Below are positions 61,114-64,000 of a stretch of 64,000 nt of DNA, piece by piece. The translations under genes were made by a program, and so were the position numbers. The stretch is from Gilvimarinus gilvus (GTDB lineage Bacteria > Pseudomonadota > Gammaproteobacteria > Pseudomonadales > Cellvibrionaceae): the NCBI RefSeq assembly GCF_030518155.1, contig NZ_JAULRU010000256.1:19429-83428 (forward strand). The letters run 5' to 3'. Position 1 is the stretch's first letter. Every line of letters starts with the position of its first letter. The notes under the pieces were generated by a model. It worked only from the letters and a program-made list of their open reading frames with translations. It was not told the origin of the DNA and ran no database searches.

Positions 61114-62540
61114 GGCTCAGGCAATGGCAAAGTGAAGCCGTGGCTCGTTGCTTGTCTACCTTTCAAAGCGGAGTGCAGCATTTTCTATGTTTAGCCACGC
61201 CTGGCGCGGGTAAAACCATCATGGCCTCAACGGTTGCAAAACGGCTTTTCAACTCAGACAAAATCGATTTAGTGCTCTGCTTTTCGCCATCGGTAGCCGT
61301 TTCGGATTCATTCAGAACCACATTGGAGTCCATTGTTGGTGCCCGACTTGATGGACGGTTGGGAGCTAAAGGACTCGTTTTAACCTATCAATCCATGATC
61401 AACCTCGATCCAGCATTCTGGTCGATCTTGCTAAACCACCGCACATTGGTAATTTTTGATGAAATACACCATTGCGCAGGCGATTATTTGGGTAACGGCA
61501 ACGCCTGGGGCCAGAGCATCATCCAGCACCTTCAAGGTAACACGACCTACAGCCTAGCGTTGACTGGTACACCCTGGCGATCTGACCGATTCCCGATATC
61601 GCTAGCCTCCTACTGCCGTGATGGAAAGGTATTCTGTGACTACATCTATGGTCTAGCCGACGCAATTAAAGATGGGGTTTGTCGACAGCCTAATATCACG
61701 GCCATCGACAACGACCGCATTACCCTAAGCCACCACAGCGATGAAGACGCTTATGGGTCGTTTGGTGAACTACTACAGTCTTCAAACTGCAGTTACCAAC
61801 AACTTATTGAAAATACTGTGCTCATTCGTCACTTGCTCGAACGGAGCCAGATGAAGCTCAAAGAGTGCCGTAAAGAATCTGCAGACGCTGCAGGCCTAAT
61901 TGTGGCTGCGACAGTGGAGCATGCGCTTGTTATCGCTGATATTTTAGAAAGTGTATGTCACGAGTATCCGACAGTTGTCACGTATAAACATGACGACCCT
62001 CAAGCTCAAATTCAGCGGTTTCGGGATTCGGATAGCCAGTGGGTTGTTTCAGTCGGCATGATCAGCGAAGGGACAGACATTCCCCGCCTGCAAGTGTGTT
62101 GCTACTTAACAAAAGTTAAAACCGAACTTTATTATCGGCAGGTTTTGGGTCGAATCTTGAGAAAAAACAAAAATACTCATGAGCATGCGCATTTGATAAT
62201 GCCTGCAGAACCAACGCTACTGGAGTTTGCCCATCGTGTGGCTATAGACGTTCCGTCAGAAAATACCGTATCGATTGAAAATCTTAGGCAGAGTCTTGAC
62301 ATAAGCACACAGGATGCGAAGGATCTTTCGCCCGAACTGGAAGAATCGAAGAATCTGATCGGTTTACATCTAGCCAGCGACGAGAATTCTGATCTTGAAC
62401 AGAGAGAAGCTATCTCAAACATACCTGAAGCTCTCACTAAAAATCCTTCCTTAACTAGCTTGGCAGACGCTTACGACGCAAACCTTGGACTATTCGGCCG
62501 CTTTAGGAATCGTATAATCAAACTCTCAATCAGTATTTGA
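61110..62540 (+). CDS. SF2 DEAD/DEAH helicase of the XRE-controlled module
   Basis: 476 residues. RLRQWQSEAVARCL (Q-like motif), Walker A ATPGAGKT (29-36), motif II FDEIHHCAGDY (about 115-125), motif III LTGTPWRSDR, motif V SEGTDIPRLQVCCYLTKVKTELYYRQVLGRILR with motif VI QVLGRILRKNKN. The fold resembles the motor part of restriction subunits (UvrB/HsdR-like), without a nuclease domain; the last 110 residues are unassigned. Coupled to the winged-helix gene by a 4-bp overlap. The unit resembles a mobile defence or DNA-processing module. Confidence 0.86.
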   Translation: MRLRQWQSEAVARCLSTFQSGVQHFLCLATPGAGKTIMASTVAKRLFNSDKIDLVLCFSPSVAVSDSFRTTLESIVGARLDGRLGAKGLVLTYQSMINLDPAFWSILLNHRTLVIFDEIHHCAGDYLGNGNAWGQSIIQHLQGNTTYSLALTGTPWRSDRFPISLASYCRDGKVFCDYIYGLADAIKDGVCRQPNITAIDNDRITLSHHSDEDAYGSFGELLQSSNCSYQQLIENTVLIRHLLERSQMKLKECRKESADAAGLIVAATVEHALVIADILESVCHEYPTVVTYKHDDPQAQIQRFRDSDSQWVVSVGMISEGTDIPRLQVCCYLTKVKTELYYRQVLGRILRKNKNTHEHAHLIMPAEPTLLEFAHRVAIDVPSENTVSIENLRQSLDISTQDAKDLSPELEESKNLIGLHLASDENSDLEQREAISNIPEALTKNPSLTSLADAYDANLGLFGRFRNRIIKLSISI

Positions 62541-62645
62541 TTTTCGAGGATTAAGGTGAGAAGGTCTGACTTTACTCAGACAAATCCTATATTAAAAATG
62601 TTAAATTAATTCAAGTATGCTCCCGAAATTCTGCAAGACTTCTTG

Positions 62646-63068
62646 TTACATCCTTTTCTGAATCTCATTTAATATACTACTCAGCTCAGTATCTGTTTCG
62701 GGATATGGATGTTCGAATTTGGAAATTTCTACCCAGCTTGCCTCTTGGCCCGGATGAACATATAGATGCATATCATCAACTAACAATGCTTCATCTACAG
62801 CAACGTCAGGAATAAAACTCAGATTTTTAGTTTTACCATGCCAGTTTATATACTCGATGGTTTCAAACCAATCCGGAGCACAGCTTTCGGAAACCAGTAG
62901 TTTCGCAACCGCCCTAAAAACCTCTTCTCTTACCGTTGTAAAAATTACCACTCGGGAGCACATAGACTTACATTTATTCAAGAAGTCTAATAGACCAGGA
63001 CGTGGAAACTGGCTCACAGCATTAGAAATCAGAGTTCCTTCTAAATCCAATGCAATTACTTTAATCAT
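62646..63068 (-). CDS. HAD-superfamily phosphatase-like protein
   Basis: 140 residues. Motif I is ALDLEGTLISNA (residues 6-17), DLEGT in place of the usual DxDGT. Motif II is VIFTTVRE (Thr). The conserved acidic motif IV is LLVDDMHLYVHPG (about 95-107). The second Asp of motif I, the general acid, is Glu, as in some NIF/SCP-like HADs. A phosphatase is likely but the substrate is unknown. It lies in the flank of the defence modules and may be a cargo gene. Confidence 0.8.
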   Translation of the reverse strand: MIKVIALDLEGTLISNAVSQFPRPGLLDFLNKCKSMCSRVVIFTTVREEVFRAVAKLLVSESCAPDWFETIEYINWHGKTKNLSFIPDVAVDEALLVDDMHLYVHPGQEASWVEISKFEHPYPETDTELSSILNEIQKRM

Positions 63069-63086
63069 ACATACTCATATATACTG

Positions 63087-63165
63087 CGAATGTAGCGCCG
63101 TGCTAAGCTGGCCGAGCCGAGAGTGTAGCACAGCGCGTACAATGGCGAAGCCATACGCTGTGCGA
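63087..63165. other. Two adjacent hairpins in a short intergenic region
   Basis: GTGCTA...TAGCAC (63099-63127 region) and CACAGCG...TGGCGAAGCCA...CGCTGTG (63129-63165 region) can fold into two neighbouring stems between the HAD and DUF998 genes. Purpose unknown. Confidence 0.45.
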
Positions 63166-63202
63166 AACGTAGGTGAAGGTCCGGCCTGAGCACCTTGTAT
63201 GT

Positions 63203-63823
63203 TCAGCCCCGTTTTTCGATAAGAAAAGCAACCGCTGGTAACCACAGAAATATACAAGCTAGCAATACTCTTTGATACATACCAGATGGCAGACCAAACT
63301 TACTAGACAGAATAAAGATAAGTGGCAGGGCCACAACAAGCACTTTTATAGGTTTATTCGCCCGCAGCTTCGGAATAGCCGCCCAAAAACAAACAACAGA
63401 GACAACATATGGAGCAGGCGTTGCGAAAGCGAGAATATAATGACCAGTATATTCGGTACCCCAAATTGGCTTCATATCCATTGGCAGAGCTAAGCCTGCA
63501 AACATAATCCCGAAAAGTATTAAGCATAATAGACCTGCCGTTACCTGCTTAGCTGACGCGCTCGATAGTGAAAGCAAACGGAATGTCGATATCAGTATTC
63601 CAGGTAGGAACAACCCGAATAAATTCATCAGTACTGTATTTTCAGCTGAAAATGCACCGAGCTTACTTACTGCCATATTAACGTGGGAATAACCCGGCTC
63701 TAGATGACCGAAGAATATTACCGAAAAAGCAAAAAATAGGGCCGGCGTTACGCTTAATAACCTAAGCCAACTGGGCTTAATACGCGAAACCTCCAAAGAA
63801 CATAACACCGCACTCTGCGGCAA
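63203..63823 (-). CDS. DUF998 family membrane protein
   Basis: 206 residues if started at the TTG at 63823; about six membrane helices. The DUF998 pattern is visible: FFGHLEPGYSHVNMAVSKLGAFSAENTVLMNLFGLFLPGILI (about 37-78), then GIMFAGLALPMDMKP and FATPAPYVVSVVCFW. The family is of unknown function. The N-terminal 15 residues (MPQSAVLCSLEVSRI) come from sequence next to an IS110-type element and may not be native; no good ribosome site precedes the TTG, so the gene could be 5'-truncated. Confidence 0.75.
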   Translation of the reverse strand: MPQSAVLCSLEVSRIKPSWLRLLSVTPALFFAFSVIFFGHLEPGYSHVNMAVSKLGAFSAENTVLMNLFGLFLPGILISTFRLLSLSSASAKQVTAGLLCLILFGIMFAGLALPMDMKPIWGTEYTGHYILAFATPAPYVVSVVCFWAAIPKLRANKPIKVLVVALPLIFILSSKFGLPSGMYQRVLLACIFLWLPAVAFLIEKRG

Positions 63824-63954
63824 ATTTGGAGCGCAGCGGTAAATTTGTCCGACAGCAGCGCCTTGATACTTATGATGACCTCCTCCTCTAGATTCCGGAG
63901 GAACCTTCTAAACTTAGAGTGCGAAAAAAAGTTAATCAAGAAGGAGATCATCTC
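63824..63954 (+). ncRNA. Candidate IS110 left non-coding region (possible bridge RNA)
   Basis: 131 bp between the DUF998 gene and the transposase ATG. It contains several fold-back segments: CAAATTT/AAATTTG (63821-63847), TCCTC...GGAGGA (about 63872-63897), and CTAA-AC-TTAG (63910-63919). In IS110-group elements the bridge RNA is encoded in this position, upstream of the transposase. Assignment is by position and fold potential only. Confidence 0.35.
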
Positions 63955-64000
63955 ATGAGATTTTATACCAAATCCCACAAATATTTTTGCGGAATCGATT
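63955..64000 (+). CDS. IS110-family transposase (first 15 codons, runs off window)
   Basis: The ATG at 63955 has AAGGAG eight bases upstream and reads MRFYTKSHKYFCGID before the window ends. MxFYTxxHxxYCGIDLH is the standard start of IS110-type (DEDD) transposases, with the first catalytic Asp in GID. Only the N-terminus is visible. Confidence 0.75.
   Translation, partial: MRFYTKSHKYFCGID

Noticed and set aside
59932..62540. Prophage or integrative element core
   Set aside because: An excisionase-like HTH and an XRE repressor are present, but no integrase, structural phage genes or tRNA attachment site were found; the HTH gene is translationally coupled to the methyltransferase.
63087..63165. 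Integron attC site
   Set aside because: No RYYYAAC/GTTRRRY ends and no integrase gene; the hairpins do not fit the attC layout.

Overview
The window looks like a gammaproteobacterial chromosome segment, most likely from a marine or polysaccharide-degrading Cellvibrionaceae-type genus (Saccharophagus, Teredinibacter, Cellvibrio and relatives). This is inferred from the canonical ileS-lspA-fkpB-ispH-minor pilin order, a LexA box of the E. coli type in front of yebG, a classic Fur box, and lipoproteins with long poly-serine linkers. No 16S rRNA or tRNA gene was found to confirm it.

Layout. 1-5.8 kb: type IV pilus minor pilin operon (fimT-pilV-pilW-pilX-pilY1, minus strand; pilY1 runs off the left edge) and a second, divergent FimT/GspH-type pseudopilin. 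5.8-13.3 kb: housekeeping minus-strand block murJ, ribF, ileS, lspA, fkpB, ispH, with two heptanucleotide tandem repeats between fkpB and ispH. 13.3-16.7 kb: Fur-controlled TonB-dependent receptor and PepSY membrane protein (iron acquisition). 16.7-17.2 kb: SOS-controlled yebG. 17.2-21.6 kb: hybrid histidine kinase plus a degenerate EAL/receiver protein. 22-29 kb: small metabolic and conserved hypothetical genes and two phospholipase D-type cardiolipin synthases. 29-32.7 kb: a 1214-residue lipoprotein joining ThuA, sugar-dehydrogenase propeller, beta-trefoil-like and diheme modules. 32.8-35.3 kb: ECF sigma factor and YfbK-like VWA protein. 35.7-42.4 kb: esterase, yibL, amidohydrolase, OmpR-type two-component pair, second esterase, zinc-ribbon protein.

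From 42.5 kb on the window becomes an accessory region: a REP-associated (RAYT) transposase with flanking inverted repeats that cuts off a SymE toxin gene, fragments of at least two more RAYT genes, a Sec-exported Rhs polymorphic toxin with a coupled membrane immunity protein, a TPR/ankyrin membrane protein, and a defence-like island at 53-62.5 kb. The island has two modules. The first is a five-gene overlapping operon: HTH regulator, MmeI-like DNA methyltransferase without a visible nuclease motif, unknown protein, DEAD-type helicase, GIY-YIG nuclease. The second is an XRE repressor facing a winged-helix/coiled-coil protein plus SF2 helicase across two matching 19-bp operators. The window ends in the first codons of an IS110-family transposase, preceded by a possible bridge-RNA region.

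Two families of small inverted-repeat elements (MITE-like, here called A and B) are scattered at 21.7, 24.8, 35.4, 35.7, 36.6 and 44.2 kb. One B element sits inside an A element with a duplicated CTAG target, which fixes the order of insertion.
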